This document shows positions 43,795 to 54,800 of a stretch of DNA of 64,000 nt, in pieces. Within the stretch, counting starts at the first letter, position 1. Each line of letters begins with the position of its first letter. Source of the DNA: DATFKA01 sp035268885 (lineage in GTDB: Bacteria > Bacteroidota > Bacteroidia > Chitinophagales > Saprospiraceae); contig DATFKA010000008.1 in assembly GCA_035268885.1 (NCBI GenBank), positions 1-64,000 on the forward strand, given 5' to 3'. The notes beneath the pieces were generated by a model. It saw only the letters and a list, made by a program, of their open reading frames with translations, was not told the DNA's origin and did no database searches. The translations under genes were made by a program, and so were the position numbers.

Positions 43795-46410
43795 ATGATG
43801 TATAGAAGTGTTTTTGCCCTTGCTTTAGTTGCCGCCGTCACTTTCTCCTGTTCCACCACCCGAAAAAGTAATGTGGTTGACATGGAGTTCCGCGAGCTCG
43901 ACACTATTTTTGTTGAAGCCGAAATGCCTAATGAACTGAAATCTGCCGAAGATTTTAGTTTGCCTACCTATCGCCCTTCTCCTACCCGCCAATTCGACCT
44001 GCTACATACGCGGCTCGATCTACGCTTTAATTGGGAAGAAGAGCAGGTCATTGGTCTGGCCCAACTACGATTGACGCCCTACTTCTACCCCAATAATAGC
44101 CTTCAATTGGATGCCAAGGAGCTGAATGTCAAGGCAATCAGCATGGACGGCGAAGTACTGACTTACGACTATGATCAGGAGCAGCTGTATATCCGGCTGC
44201 CCCGTTTGATGGAAAGGGGAGACACCTTTGAAATCGAAATAGATTATACGGCTCAACCTTCATCCTCTGGGGGGAGTTCTGCTATTACCTCCAATCAGGG
44301 CTTGTTTTTTATTAACCCTCAGGGAACCGAAGGAAATAAACCACAGCAGATCTGGACCCAGGGCGAAACGGAGTGGAATTCTCGCTGGTTTCCGACGATT
44401 GATAAACCCAACGAACGCTGCACACAAGAAATTTACCTCACCGTTGAGCAGCGATTTAATACCCTTTCCAATGGCATATTAAAAGAAAGCATCAGTAATG
44501 AGGACGGCACCCGCACGGATTACTGGAGGATGGAGCAGCCCCACGCTCCCTACTTATTCGCGATTGTGGTAGGTGAATTTGCCGTCGTCGAAGAAGAGGT
44601 GGATGGCTTACCCCTGACTTACTACGTAGAGCCAAAATATGAAAAAGACGCCAAAGCAATTTTCGCCCGTACGCCCGAGATGATTCGATTTTTTTCGCAA
44701 AAGCTGGATTATCCCTTCCCCTGGGATAAATACGCTCAGATCATCGTACGCGACTACGTGTCGGGAGCCATGGAAAATACCACGGCATCCATCTTTGGGG
44801 CTTTTGTTCAGAAACGGAGGCGTGCCCTGATCAATAACCATAACGATGGAATCGTCGCCCACGAGTTGTTCCATCAGTGGTTTGGCGATCTGGTAACCTG
44901 CGAAAGCTGGGCCAACCTGACGATGAATGAAGGCTTTGCCAACTATAGTGAATACCTTTGGTATGAGCACTTTTACGGGCCCGACGAAGCCGCTTATCAT
45001 CTCCTGAGCGAACGCAGCGGTTACTTTTTCGGCTCTAGTGGTAATACCCATCCGCTGATTCATTTTGGCTATGAGGATAAGGAAGATATGTTTGATTCTC
45101 ATTCCTATAATAAAGGAGGTGCGGTTTTACATATGTTACACCGCTACGTGGGCGATGCCGCCTTCTGGTCGGCTTTACATTTGTACCTTACAGAAAATGC
45201 CTATACCGCAGTGGAAGCGCATGACCTGCGTCTGGCTTTCGAAGAGATCACCGGAGAGGATTTGAATTGGTTTTTTAATCAGTGGTATTTTTCAGAGGGA
45301 CACCCCGAAATTGAGGTCGAATACGGCTACAATGTGGAGACAAAAGAGCTTGTCGTAAAAGTAGAGCAACGGCAAAACCCCGAGCGCATGCCTCCAATCT
45401 TCATTTTACCGACGGCGATCGATATTCACTATGAAGGCAAAACGGAACGGAAATATATCCGGGTAGATCGCCGAACTCAGGAATTCGTTTTTCCCTGTCC
45501 GGTCAAGCCCGATTGGATTCAATTCGATCCCGAATACATCCTCCTGGCCGAATATGAAGACAATAAAGCAGTGGAGATTTTTCGCTATCAGTTGGAACAT
45601 GGCACCCACTTTCGGGATCGTTACGACGCTATTCAGGAATTGCTGCGGGCTCCCTCTACGGATATTATGGCGCTGGCCGTTCAGGCTCTGGAAGACCCGC
45701 ATTGGTACATTCGGGAGATGACCCTGAATAACTTACCTCTGGATATTTCCACTTCCGTAAAAAGCAAAGCAATGGAATTAGTCCGGGAAGATCCGGATGC
45801 CCGGGTACGTACCGCAGCTTTGGCCGTTTTGGCGCCAACCAAAGATCCGGTGCTGACGGAGCTGGCTATCCAGGTGATCGAATCGGACTCCGCCTATAGT
45901 GTCATCGGAAAAGCGGTGGAGTTACTGAATAAATTAGATAAAGCGAAGGCCGAAACATACGTCCAGCAACTGGAAGATACCGAAAGCGAAGCACTACTGA
46001 TCTCCATCGCACAAATATACGCGGAGAGTGGTGACCCGACCTATCTGGGCTTCTTTGAGCAAAATCTGGAACAAGTCGACAACTATGCGGCCAGTAGCTT
46101 TTACAACCAAATGTTAGAATTAGCACTGGAAGCTCCTCAGGATGAAACAATGCGGCTGATGAATCGTTTGAAAGAAATAGGTATTAACCAACGACAATCA
46201 CCCTGGCGACGCCTGGCCGCTACCAAAACCATTACGGACCTGGCCAATGAATGGCAGGCCCAGGCTAATCGAACGGATGGTAAAGAGCGCATTAAGCTGA
46301 ATCAGCAGGTTGATCAGCTCATTCGCTACCTGGATCAGCTAAAAGAGGCGGAAGAAAATGATCAATTGCGGCAATTATACCGGCAATTAGTTGTCATCGA
46401 AAGGAATTGA
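43795..46410 (+). CDS. M1-family aminopeptidase lipoprotein with HEAT-like C-terminus
   Basis: 871 aa. Lipoprotein signal ending in AVTFSC. Zinc aminopeptidase domain: the exopeptidase motif GAMENTTA, zinc site HELFH (356-360) and the third ligand E379 in MNEGFANY. The C-terminal ~300 residues are helical repeats of HEAT type (ALEDPHWYIREMTLNNLPLD, VREDPDARVRTAALAVLAPT). Removes N-terminal amino acids from peptides in the periplasm or at the surface. Two adjacent ATGs (43795, 43798) are equivalent. Confidence 0.93.
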   Translation: MMYRSVFALALVAAVTFSCSTTRKSNVVDMEFRELDTIFVEAEMPNELKSAEDFSLPTYRPSPTRQFDLLHTRLDLRFNWEEEQVIGLAQLRLTPYFYPNNSLQLDAKELNVKAISMDGEVLTYDYDQEQLYIRLPRLMERGDTFEIEIDYTAQPSSSGGSSAITSNQGLFFINPQGTEGNKPQQIWTQGETEWNSRWFPTIDKPNERCTQEIYLTVEQRFNTLSNGILKESISNEDGTRTDYWRMEQPHAPYLFAIVVGEFAVVEEEVDGLPLTYYVEPKYEKDAKAIFARTPEMIRFFSQKLDYPFPWDKYAQIIVRDYVSGAMENTTASIFGAFVQKRRRALINNHNDGIVAHELFHQWFGDLVTCESWANLTMNEGFANYSEYLWYEHFYGPDEAAYHLLSERSGYFFGSSGNTHPLIHFGYEDKEDMFDSHSYNKGGAVLHMLHRYVGDAAFWSALHLYLTENAYTAVEAHDLRLAFEEITGEDLNWFFNQWYFSEGHPEIEVEYGYNVETKELVVKVEQRQNPERMPPIFILPTAIDIHYEGKTERKYIRVDRRTQEFVFPCPVKPDWIQFDPEYILLAEYEDNKAVEIFRYQLEHGTHFRDRYDAIQELLRAPSTDIMALAVQALEDPHWYIREMTLNNLPLDISTSVKSKAMELVREDPDARVRTAALAVLAPTKDPVLTELAIQVIESDSAYSVIGKAVELLNKLDKAKAETYVQQLEDTESEALLISIAQIYAESGDPTYLGFFEQNLEQVDNYAASSFYNQMLELALEAPQDETMRLMNRLKEIGINQRQSPWRRLAATKTITDLANEWQAQANRTDGKERIKLNQQVDQLIRYLDQLKEAEENDQLRQLYRQLVVIERN

Positions 46411-46526
46411 TCGTCGTCTATTGCCATTTGTGCGTTAAAAAGTCGCCGTTCGGCAATCATACCTTGTTATAACGCTCGGACTTCCTTATTTTCGGAGAGC
46501 ATTTTTTCATAATTCGACATTTACAC

Positions 46527-49500
46527 ATGGCAGCGCAGTCCAATTATCAATTACTGATCCAAAAGCTGGATCAATTCATTCGCAAGTATTACATCAATAA
46601 AGTAATACGTGGCGCCTTATATAGCATTGGGTTTGTACTCTTGCTATTCCTCGTGGTCGATCTGCTGATTTACTACAATGATTTTGGTACAGGTACGCGT
46701 ACCGGGCTATTCTTTAGTTTCGTTGGGCTTAGCCTGGCTGCTCTTGCCTATTGGGTCGTCTTGCCCTTAACAAAGTACTTTCGCCTGGGTACGGTTATTA
46801 GTCACGAGCAGGCCGCCTCGATTATTGGGGAGCATTTTATTGATGTGAAAGACAAGCTGTTGAATATCTTACAGCTCAAGCGTCAGTCGGATAGTGTCGG
46901 TGGTAATGATTTGACCCTGGCGGGTATCGATCAAAAATCGGAAGAGATTAAGCTGGTACCCTTTAAATCTGCCATTAATCTGTCGCACAACCGGAAGTAT
47001 CTGCGTTATGCACTGCCGCCTTTATTGTTGTTGATCATCCTGTTGTTTGCTGCGCCCAGTATGATCAAAGACGGTACCGAACGGCTGGTCCGCTATGGTA
47101 AAGAATTTGTCAAACCGGCCCCTTTCCGTTTTGAGTTGGAGAATGAAGAACTTTCCGTAGTACAGTATGGTGATTTTCCACTTACCGTAAAAGTGGAAGG
47201 AGAGCAATTACCTGCCGAAGTATTTATTGATCTGGATAATGTACAGTACCGCCTGAAGAAGCAGGCCAATAATCTTTTTACTTATAAGTTTAGTAATGTA
47301 CAAAAGGACGTTGACTTTAAGCTCTACGCCGCCGAAGTGAAGTCCTCTAAGTATAAGCTGGAAGTGCTGAAAAAGCCCAATATGCTGGGTTTCGAAGTCA
47401 AGCTGAATTATCCCGAATACACTGGCCGTAAGGACGAAGAACTAAATAGCGTGGGAGACCTGGTGGTACCCGTTGGTACAACGATTGACTGGGTATTCAA
47501 CGCAGAGAATACAGATGATGTACAAATCGACTTTTCGCGCGAAGCGAATCGACAAGCAGTAAAACGCTTCTCCAATGACCTGTTCACCTACAAGCGAAAG
47601 GTCATGCAGGATGACATCTACAAGCTATACATTTCTAACAAAGCTCTACCTAATGCCGACTCTATTACCTACAGTTTATCGGTTATTCCCGATCTGTATC
47701 CGGAAATTACGGTGGAAAATTTTCAGGATAGCCTGGATAATAAATTAATCTATTTCGTGGGAGAAGCCTCCGACGATTACGGCATGCAGAGCTTAAGTTT
47801 TAATTACCGGATTTCTAAAGAAGGCAATCCTAACGAAGCCCCTTTAGAAACACTGTTGATTCAGGCGCCGGATGCAAAACAGGTCTCCTATGAGCATATT
47901 TTCGATCTGAATGAGCTGAATCTGCAACCGGGAGATGAAGTAACTTACTACTTCGAGGTTTTTGATAATGATGCCGTAAACGGTAGCAAATCAAGCCGTA
48001 CAAATCTTATGGTGTATGCCAAACCGACCGTAGATGAGTTTGAAGCAATGGCCGAAGAAAACGATGAGCAGATCATGGACAACCTGGAAAAAGCCAGAAA
48101 AGAATCCAAAGACCTGCAGGAAGAAATGAAGCGCCTGCGCGAAAAATTACTGCAGGAAAAAGAACTCGACTGGCAAAACCGCAAAGAACTGGAAAACCTG
48201 CTCCAACGCCAAAAAGAACTGGAAGAGAAAATCAAAGAAGCTCAACAAGCCTTTGAAGAAAACCTAAAGAACCAGTCTGAATACGAGGAGCCTACACCCG
48301 AAGAGCAAGAGAAGCAAGAGAAATTGCAGGAACTATTCGAAGAGAGTATGAGCCCGGAGATGAAAGAGCTCATGGAAAAGCTGGAAGAAATGCTTCAGGA
48401 AATGGACAAGGAAGAGGCTATGGAGATGATGGAGCAAATGGAGTTCAATGAGGAAAATACGGAAATGAACCTCGAAAGACTGGAAGAACTCTACAAGCAA
48501 CTCGAGCTGGAGCAGGAAATGAATAAGGCCCTGGATAAATTAAATGAACTGGCTGAAGAACAGGAAAAACTCGCTGAAGAAACCGAAAAGCTGGAAGAAA
48601 ATCAGGATCAGCAAGATGCTGAAAACCAGAACAAAGAAGGGGAGCAAAAAGAGGGTGAAAACCAGGAAGAAAATAAAGAGGGCGAGCAGAAAGAGAATAA
48701 GCAGCAGGAAGGAGAGCAAAAAGAAGGAGAAAATCAGGAAAATAAAGAGGAAGGTCAGCAGAAGCAGGAAGGAGAACAGCAAGACCAAGAGAATCAAGAG
48801 GGGGAACAGCAAAGTGGGGAAAACCAAGAGGAGAAACCCAAGCAGGAAGAAATCGTTGATAAGCAAAAAGAACTAAACGAAAAATTCCAGGAGCTACAGG
48901 AGAAAATGGACGGAATTAAGGAGAAGAACGAGCAGCTGGAAAATAAGCAGGATATGGGTGACTCGCAAGAGCAGATGGATGACATCAATCGCGATATGCA
49001 AGAGTCGCAGCAGCAACTGCAGCAGCAGCAAAATAAAAAAGCGTCAGAATCGCAGAAAAAAGCGGCGCAAAAAATGCGGCAAATGTCACAGCAGATGTCT
49101 GGCCAGATGCAATCCGGTCAGATGCAGCAGATGCAGGAAGATATGGAGTCACTCCGTCAGTTACTGGAGAATCTGGTAGGCCTCTCCTTTGAGCAGGAAG
49201 ACCTGATCGATAATTTTGATGCGGCGGAGGTCAATACACCGCGCTACGTGGATTTGGTGCAGGATCAATTCAAAATCAAAGACGATTTCAGCCTGGTAGA
49301 GGATAGCCTGCGTGCCCTCAGTAAGCGCGTATTCCAAATCGAAACTTTCGTCACAGAAAAAGTAACCGAGATCAACGAGAACCTCGATGAAAGTATTGAC
49401 GAGCTCGAAGAACGTCGCAAGGCACAGGCTGGTGATCACCAGCAACGCACCATGAAGAACCTGAACGATCTGGCGCTAATGCTAAGTGAGACCATGAACC

Positions 49501-50111
49501 AGATGCAACAGCAAATGGCTGGTATGATGTCTGGTAGCCAGATGTGTAATAAGCCCAGTCAGGGGCAGGGACAACAGCCGCAGGATAAAATATCTCAGGG
49601 CCAGCAAAAGCTGAATCAGGAAATGCAGCAGAAAGGCAAACAAGGCGGACAAGGGGGTGAAAACCCCGGGCTGTCTTCCGAAGAATTTGCGAAACTGGCC
49701 GCCCGACAGGCTGCCTTGCGTAAAGCCCTGGAAGAAAAACAAAAGCAATTACGGGAACAGGGTCGAGGTAGTAAAGAGCTACAGGATGCCATCGATGAGA
49801 TGGATAAGGTAGAAATCGACCTGGTGAATAAGCAGTTGCGCAACGAAACCATGAAGCGTCAGCAAGAAATTCTGACGCGCCTATTGCGCCACGAAAAAGC
49901 CGAGCGCCAGCGCGAATATGATCAAAAACGTAAATCGGAAGTAGCCCAGGAGCAAGAAAAACAGCTACCACCCGCGCTGGAAGAATACATTAAAAAACGC
50001 AAAGCAGAACTGGAGCTGTACAAAACCGTATCGCCTTCCCTGAAGCCTTACTACAAGAATTTGGTAGAGGAGTACTTTAAGGAGCTCAAAACGGGCGAAG
50101 GCGGTAGATAA
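46527..50111 (+). CDS. giant DUF4175-like membrane protein with Glu/Lys/Gln-rich coiled coil
   Basis: 1194 aa. Two transmembrane helices near the start (about 31-50 and 60-80) and one at about 163-183, an extracytoplasmic beta-rich region (about 200-500), then a very long Glu/Lys/Gln-rich coiled coil (about 510-1190). From about residue 690 to 780 it is nearly pure E, K, Q, N and G. The layout matches the DUF4175 family of Bacteroidota, function unknown, probably an envelope protein. The low-complexity DNA here produces many spurious frames on both strands. Confidence 0.85.
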   Translation: MAAQSNYQLLIQKLDQFIRKYYINKVIRGALYSIGFVLLLFLVVDLLIYYNDFGTGTRTGLFFSFVGLSLAALAYWVVLPLTKYFRLGTVISHEQAASIIGEHFIDVKDKLLNILQLKRQSDSVGGNDLTLAGIDQKSEEIKLVPFKSAINLSHNRKYLRYALPPLLLLIILLFAAPSMIKDGTERLVRYGKEFVKPAPFRFELENEELSVVQYGDFPLTVKVEGEQLPAEVFIDLDNVQYRLKKQANNLFTYKFSNVQKDVDFKLYAAEVKSSKYKLEVLKKPNMLGFEVKLNYPEYTGRKDEELNSVGDLVVPVGTTIDWVFNAENTDDVQIDFSREANRQAVKRFSNDLFTYKRKVMQDDIYKLYISNKALPNADSITYSLSVIPDLYPEITVENFQDSLDNKLIYFVGEASDDYGMQSLSFNYRISKEGNPNEAPLETLLIQAPDAKQVSYEHIFDLNELNLQPGDEVTYYFEVFDNDAVNGSKSSRTNLMVYAKPTVDEFEAMAEENDEQIMDNLEKARKESKDLQEEMKRLREKLLQEKELDWQNRKELENLLQRQKELEEKIKEAQQAFEENLKNQSEYEEPTPEEQEKQEKLQELFEESMSPEMKELMEKLEEMLQEMDKEEAMEMMEQMEFNEENTEMNLERLEELYKQLELEQEMNKALDKLNELAEEQEKLAEETEKLEENQDQQDAENQNKEGEQKEGENQEENKEGEQKENKQQEGEQKEGENQENKEEGQQKQEGEQQDQENQEGEQQSGENQEEKPKQEEIVDKQKELNEKFQELQEKMDGIKEKNEQLENKQDMGDSQEQMDDINRDMQESQQQLQQQQNKKASESQKKAAQKMRQMSQQMSGQMQSGQMQQMQEDMESLRQLLENLVGLSFEQEDLIDNFDAAEVNTPRYVDLVQDQFKIKDDFSLVEDSLRALSKRVFQIETFVTEKVTEINENLDESIDELEERRKAQAGDHQQRTMKNLNDLALMLSETMNQMQQQMAGMMSGSQMCNKPSQGQGQQPQDKISQGQQKLNQEMQQKGKQGGQGGENPGLSSEEFAKLAARQAALRKALEEKQKQLREQGRGSKELQDAIDEMDKVEIDLVNKQLRNETMKRQQEILTRLLRHEKAERQREYDQKRKSEVAQEQEKQLPPALEEYIKKRKAELELYKTVSPSLKPYYKNLVEEYFKELKTGEGGR

Positions 50112-50378
50112 CTAAATCTCGTTTTTTTTAGCGAAAGCTGCACCCGTACTAATGACAATTCCGAAACGGTAAAACCCGATGAGGTGGTCCTCAACGAAGT
50201 TATTGCACCCAAATACCTACCCGTGCGCCTGACGGCCGATGTAGAGAGCTACCAACAAATGATTCCTGGTCTGATCGAGGCCGCGCAGATTATGAATGAA
50301 CTCATTGTGGAGGATCAGCGGCAGCATAGATCCGGGGCGTTTGGCAGCCGCCAGTATTCCGGTCGATATTGTCTTTGA
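50112..50378 (+). pseudogene. N-terminal fragment, possibly a peptidase M49-like lipoprotein
   Basis: Directly after the DUF4175 stop and in the same frame, an open stretch begins with a truncated hydrophobic signal and a lipobox-like SESC. It then has YLPVRLTADVESYQQMIPGL and IEAAQIMNELIVE, which recalls the N-terminus of dipeptidyl-peptidase III-like (M49) lipoproteins. It lacks a start codon, and a stop follows at 50376. In the next frame (to about 50406) a second snippet reads like the tail of a protein (SIPVDIVFEQGVEVLGF). Both look like deletion remnants. Family assignment is tentative. Confidence 0.4.
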
Positions 50379-50406
50379 ACAAGGAGTGGAGGTGCTGGGG
50401 TTTTAA

Positions 50407-50648
50407 TGGGAGGAAAATATCTTTCATTGACCAACGGCTGACTTTTGAAACCCAAACAACGTTTATTCGTAGATAAAAGTACTTGCTTATCTAATGATAG
50501 AACTGTATTTTTGTTTAGGTAATTCCATGTACAGCTTGGCTTTAAAACCAGTACTTGCTACTTAGTGTAAAAAGTACTATATTATTTAGAAGGAACTTCG
50601 TCGCTTTTTGCGGGCGCAAAGGCAAAAAGCTTAACTAAATACCACTGT
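50407..50648. other. gap between the gene fragment and the ATPase
   Basis: No coding frame or repeat is seen. AT-rich DNA just ahead of the anti-sigma-type gene probably holds its promoter. Confidence 0.4.
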
Positions 50649-51041
50649 ATGCGTATATTACGTTTACCTTCCAATCCACGTAGCGTAGCTAAAATTGAAG
50701 AATTTGTAAAGGGCGTTTGCCAACGCCACCGCCTAAAAGCAGAACGTCATGGAGACATGCTGATTAGCCTGACCGAAGCAGTTACCAACGCCATCATCCA
50801 CGGTAATAAAAGAGACGAATCCAAAGAAGTCAGAATACAACTCTCCAAACAGCCCAATTGTATCGCCGTAAAGGTATCTGATCAGGGGCTGGGCTTCGAC
50901 TACAATAACCTTCCTGACCCTACTTCACCTGAAAATAAGACCAAATGTGGTGGTCGGGGCGTCTACCTGATGCGTCGGCTCTGTGATCAGGTAGAATACC
51001 AGGATAATGGCCGCACGGTGGAAATGCGATTTAAAATTTAA
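50649..51041 (+). CDS. RsbW-type serine kinase-like ATPase (anti-sigma regulatory factor family)
   Basis: 130 aa. GHKL/HATPase fold. N-box EAVTNAIIHGNK, G1 box DQGLGFD, and the glycine-rich lid GGRGVYLMRRLC. Members phosphorylate anti-anti-sigma proteins or act in partner switching; no partner gene (STAS, sigma factor) is nearby. It is followed by ybeY with an 11-bp gap. Confidence 0.86.
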   Translation: MRILRLPSNPRSVAKIEEFVKGVCQRHRLKAERHGDMLISLTEAVTNAIIHGNKRDESKEVRIQLSKQPNCIAVKVSDQGLGFDYNNLPDPTSPENKTKCGGRGVYLMRRLCDQVEYQDNGRTVEMRFKI

Positions 51042-51052
51042 ATGCTCTTTTT

Positions 51053-51508
51053 TTGGAAGAATTTTTTCCCGAGGACGAGATTCTCGTTACTTTTCATTCA
51101 GAAGATACCGACTTCCGGATAGATGCCTCGGTATCTCTCATCCATTGGATCCAAGCCATTATCAAATGGCGCGAATGCGAGTTGGTGCAACTGACGTATG
51201 TCTTTTGTAGTGACGACTATCTCCATAAGATGAATCAGGAATACCTCGACCATGATACCCTCACCGATATTATTACCTTTCCGTATCTGGAACCACCCAA
51301 GGTAGAAGGGGATATTTTCATAAGTGTGGATCGGGTACGGGATAATGCCCGGCACTTTGGCGTCGCCTTCGAGCAGGAGCTGCGCCGTGTTATGATCCAT
51401 GGTGTCTTACACCTTTGTGGGCAGGCAGACAAGACAGAAGCCGAGGCCGGGGAGATGCGCCGCCTGGAAGAAGCGGCCCTGGATCGTTTCTCAAAAACGA
51501 CCGGATAA
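51053..51508 (+). CDS. ybeY: endoribonuclease YbeY
   Basis: 151 aa. Single-strand RNase for 16S rRNA 3'-end maturation and ribosome quality control. Conserved LTDIITFPY and the zinc motif HGVLHLCGQAD, where the usual third histidine position is not a His (as in other Bacteroidota relatives, from memory). TTG at 51053 is the start; the nearest ATG (51042) is out of frame. Confidence 0.9.
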   Translation: MEEFFPEDEILVTFHSEDTDFRIDASVSLIHWIQAIIKWRECELVQLTYVFCSDDYLHKMNQEYLDHDTLTDIITFPYLEPPKVEGDIFISVDRVRDNARHFGVAFEQELRRVMIHGVLHLCGQADKTEAEAGEMRRLEEAALDRFSKTTG

Positions 51509-51859
51509 GTTTCAGTCTTAAATCCTCTACTAAGATATTTCCATATTATAATTAATGGCTTGGTTGCTTACTCGACGATTCACCAGAGACCCCGGCATCT
51601 TTCCAGTCGGGAGGTAGGGTGGAGAAGTTAGGTGTACCTTATAAAGAAGGATTTTTAATGGGGGGTTCCTGGCTAAATAGATAAAACTTGTTTCCTCCGA
51701 TATCCCATATGACGTCCGTAGGCAAAACGTTACCGTTTGCCGACTAATTATTGGTGTTTTCAAAAAAAAGATGCGAATTTCTAGATAAAATTTTGCCAGG
51801 GCGAATCCTTACACTATTTTTAGCAACGAACAACTAGTTTTGAAACTAAAAATTGTGTC
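51509..51859. other. upstream region of the SusC locus
   Basis: 351 bp with no supported gene. A 77-codon minus-strand frame (51530-51763) has no known domain. The susC promoter is expected here; I did not find a convincing -33/-7 pair. Confidence 0.4.
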
Positions 51860-54800
51860 ATGAGATTTAAAGAACGAATTACCCATTATTATTTTTCCTC
51901 GGTAATGGTGCTTTTTGTCCTGTTTTCTGCTGGTAGCTTACAAGCGCAGCAGGAGATCACGGGCGTCGTCACCAGCGAATCTGGGGACCCCCTGATTGGG
52001 GCGAGTATTTTAATCAAAGGCAGCAGTACAGGTACGGTTACCGATCTAGACGGTAGCTTTAGTCTGGAAGCAGATTCCGACGATGTACTGGTGTTTAGCT
52101 ATACTGGTTTCGCGCCTAAGGAGATCACCGTCGGCAGCCAAACGGAGATTATGGTCTCCCTGAAAGAGGATGTCGCTCTACTGGAGCAGGTGGTAGTAAC
52201 CGGTTATGGTAGCACCAAAAAGGAAAACCTGACGGGCTCGGTCGGGGTAGTATCCTCTAAATCCATTGAGGCCCGACCGATTACCGATGCCTCACAGGCT
52301 TTGGCAGGACAGGTTTCTGGGGTATGGGTCAACCAAAACTCGGGAGAGCCGGGTCAGGACGGAGCAAATATCAATATTCGAGGTATTGGTACCCTGAACA
52401 ATGCCAGTCCACTGATTCTGGTGGATGGTATAGAAGCACCGATCGGTAATATTGACCCGAATGATATTGAGTCAATTACTGTACTGAAGGATGCGGCTTC
52501 GGCGGCCATCTACGGTTCGCGGGCAGCGAACGGGGTAGTACTGGTCACCACCAAGCGTGGTTCCAGAAATAGCAAGCCAACCTTTAACTACACCGGCTTT
52601 GGTGGCGTTTCTCAGGTGGCACTTATCCCCGATTATATTTTTGACTCCCAAGAGTTTATGGAACTCCGCAACGAAGCGGATATCAACTCCGGTAATCAGC
52701 CATTGTATCCACAAAATGTGGTCAACCAGTTTGCAGATGGACCGAATACCAACTGGTTTGATGAATTACTGCAAAGAGGGGGGATTCAGCAGCATAACCT
52801 TTCGATCTCCGGTGGTAGTGAGAATACTAATTTCAATATCTCACTGGGTTACCTGCAAAACGAAGGGGTGGTCCGGAACGTTGAAGGTTCCGAGCGTTAT
52901 AATATTCGGTTGAATTTGGACACGGAGGTTAACGAACAGCTGACTATTGGGGCTAGTGTATTTGCCAGCCGCCAGGTGTCGCAACTGGATAATGTTGGTC
53001 AGGATGGTGGTTTCCTGGCTCGCGCTACTCGTTTGGGTCCTAACTTCCCGGCTTTCGATGAGCTGGGCCGCCTGGCGGATCGCGATCGTACAATAGATGC
53101 GATCGAGTTGTCTACGCCAAACATTCTGGCGGAGGTACAAGCCCTGACCCGTACCCTGAACGATGATCGATTTTTGGGTAATATCTACGCCGAGTATGAG
53201 GTGATTGACGGGCTGAAAGTAAAGGGTACTTTTGCGGCTAACTATCAGGTAAACGACGATATCTTTTTTGACAAAAGTATCCAGACCTTCGACTGGAGAA
53301 CCGGCGATCCGGGTTTGACCTGGTTAGAAAACCGCCGCTTTGAGAATTCCTACAGCCAGAGCTTGGCACTGACGAGTTGGTTACAAGCTACCTACGAGAA
53401 ACGCATTGGACGTGGTGAACTTAAGTTACTCGCCGGTGCGAACCAGGAGAGCTTTATCAATCGTTTCTTCAGTGCCTCTCGTCTGCAGATTCCTTCCAAC
53501 TCTTTACCCGCTTTGAGTACGGGTAATCCAGAGACAGCCTTTAACAATGGTGGTGCACAAGATTGGGCCTTGCGCTCTTTCTTTGGTCGCGTCAACTATG
53601 TTTTGGATGAGAAATACCTGTTTGAGTTTAACGTACGTCGCGATGGTTCTTCCCGTTTTGGTGCGAACAACCGGTGGGCGACTTTCCCATCCATTTCTGC
53701 GGGTTGGGTAGTATCACGTGAGCCATGGTTAGCGAATAACAAAGTAATCGACTTCTTGAAAGTTAGAGCTTCCTGGGGACAATTGGGTAACCAGTTGATT
53801 GGTAACTATCCCTTTGCGGCGAATATCTCCTTTGATCCGGCTTACAGCTTTGGTGGAACCATCGTTGGTGCTGCCGCACAGACTTCATTGGGTAATCCTG
53901 ATATTCGTTGGGAGACTACGACCCAGGCCGACATTGGTATTAATATCGCCCTGTTTGGTAAGTTGAGTATCGAGGCGGATTACTTCATTCGCGATGCGAC
54001 GGATATCCTTTTTAATCAGAATAATGCGGGGGTGACCGGGGTACGTCAACCTACCACCGTAAACATTGCCGAGGTACGTAACCAGGGTTGGGAGCTGTCT
54101 GCTAACTATACGGAGAATATTGGCGACTTCAACTTTACCATCGGTGGTAATGTAACCAATGTGGATAATGAAGTATTACAAATTGATCCTAATTTGGCTG
54201 GGGGTGCGGATCGGGTTTTCCAGGATCCATTTATCCTGCAACGGGGATCCCCAATTAATGCCATCTACGGCTTAGAAGTGGCGGGTATCTTCCAGAGCCA
54301 GGCGGAGATTGACGGAGCACCCGATCAATCCGGATTTGGTCAGCCTACACCCGGTGACCTGCGTTACGTTGACGAGAACGGTGACGGAGTGATTACGATT
54401 GATGATCGTAAAGTCTTGGGACAGGATAACCCCAGATGGTTGTACGGTATCAATGGTAACTTTGAGTATAAAGGTTTTGATATGTCTTTCATCATCCAGG
54501 GGATTGCCGATGCCCAGGTAACAGAAACCGGTCGGTTTTTTGCGCCTTTTGCCAACAGTGGTGGCGTAGCTGCCTTATGGAGAGACCGCTGGACACCCGA
54601 AAATCCGGACGCTACTTTGCCTAAAATTCGAATCGGAACGGGAGGGATTAACTATAACGTAACTCACTCTCGCTGGGTGACGGATAGAGATTTCCTGCGG
54701 TTGAAGAACCTGCAGTTCGGATATACCCTGCCTTCCGATGTATTTGCGAATAACTTTATCGAAAGTTTGCGTATCTATGTCAACGGTACTAACCTGTTTA

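Noticed and set aside
48540..48876. long frames on both strands in the Glu/Lys-rich part of the DUF4175-like gene
   Set aside because: Low-complexity purine-rich DNA rarely contains stops in any frame; the products are all-Lys/Arg/Ser or all-Phe/Leu and lack domains.
49372..49971. 199-codon minus-strand frame
   Set aside because: Antisense to the coiled-coil end of the DUF4175-like gene with no recognisable domain.
51530..51763. 77-codon minus-strand frame ahead of susC
   Set aside because: No domain or conservation that I can recognise; better read as part of the susC upstream region.
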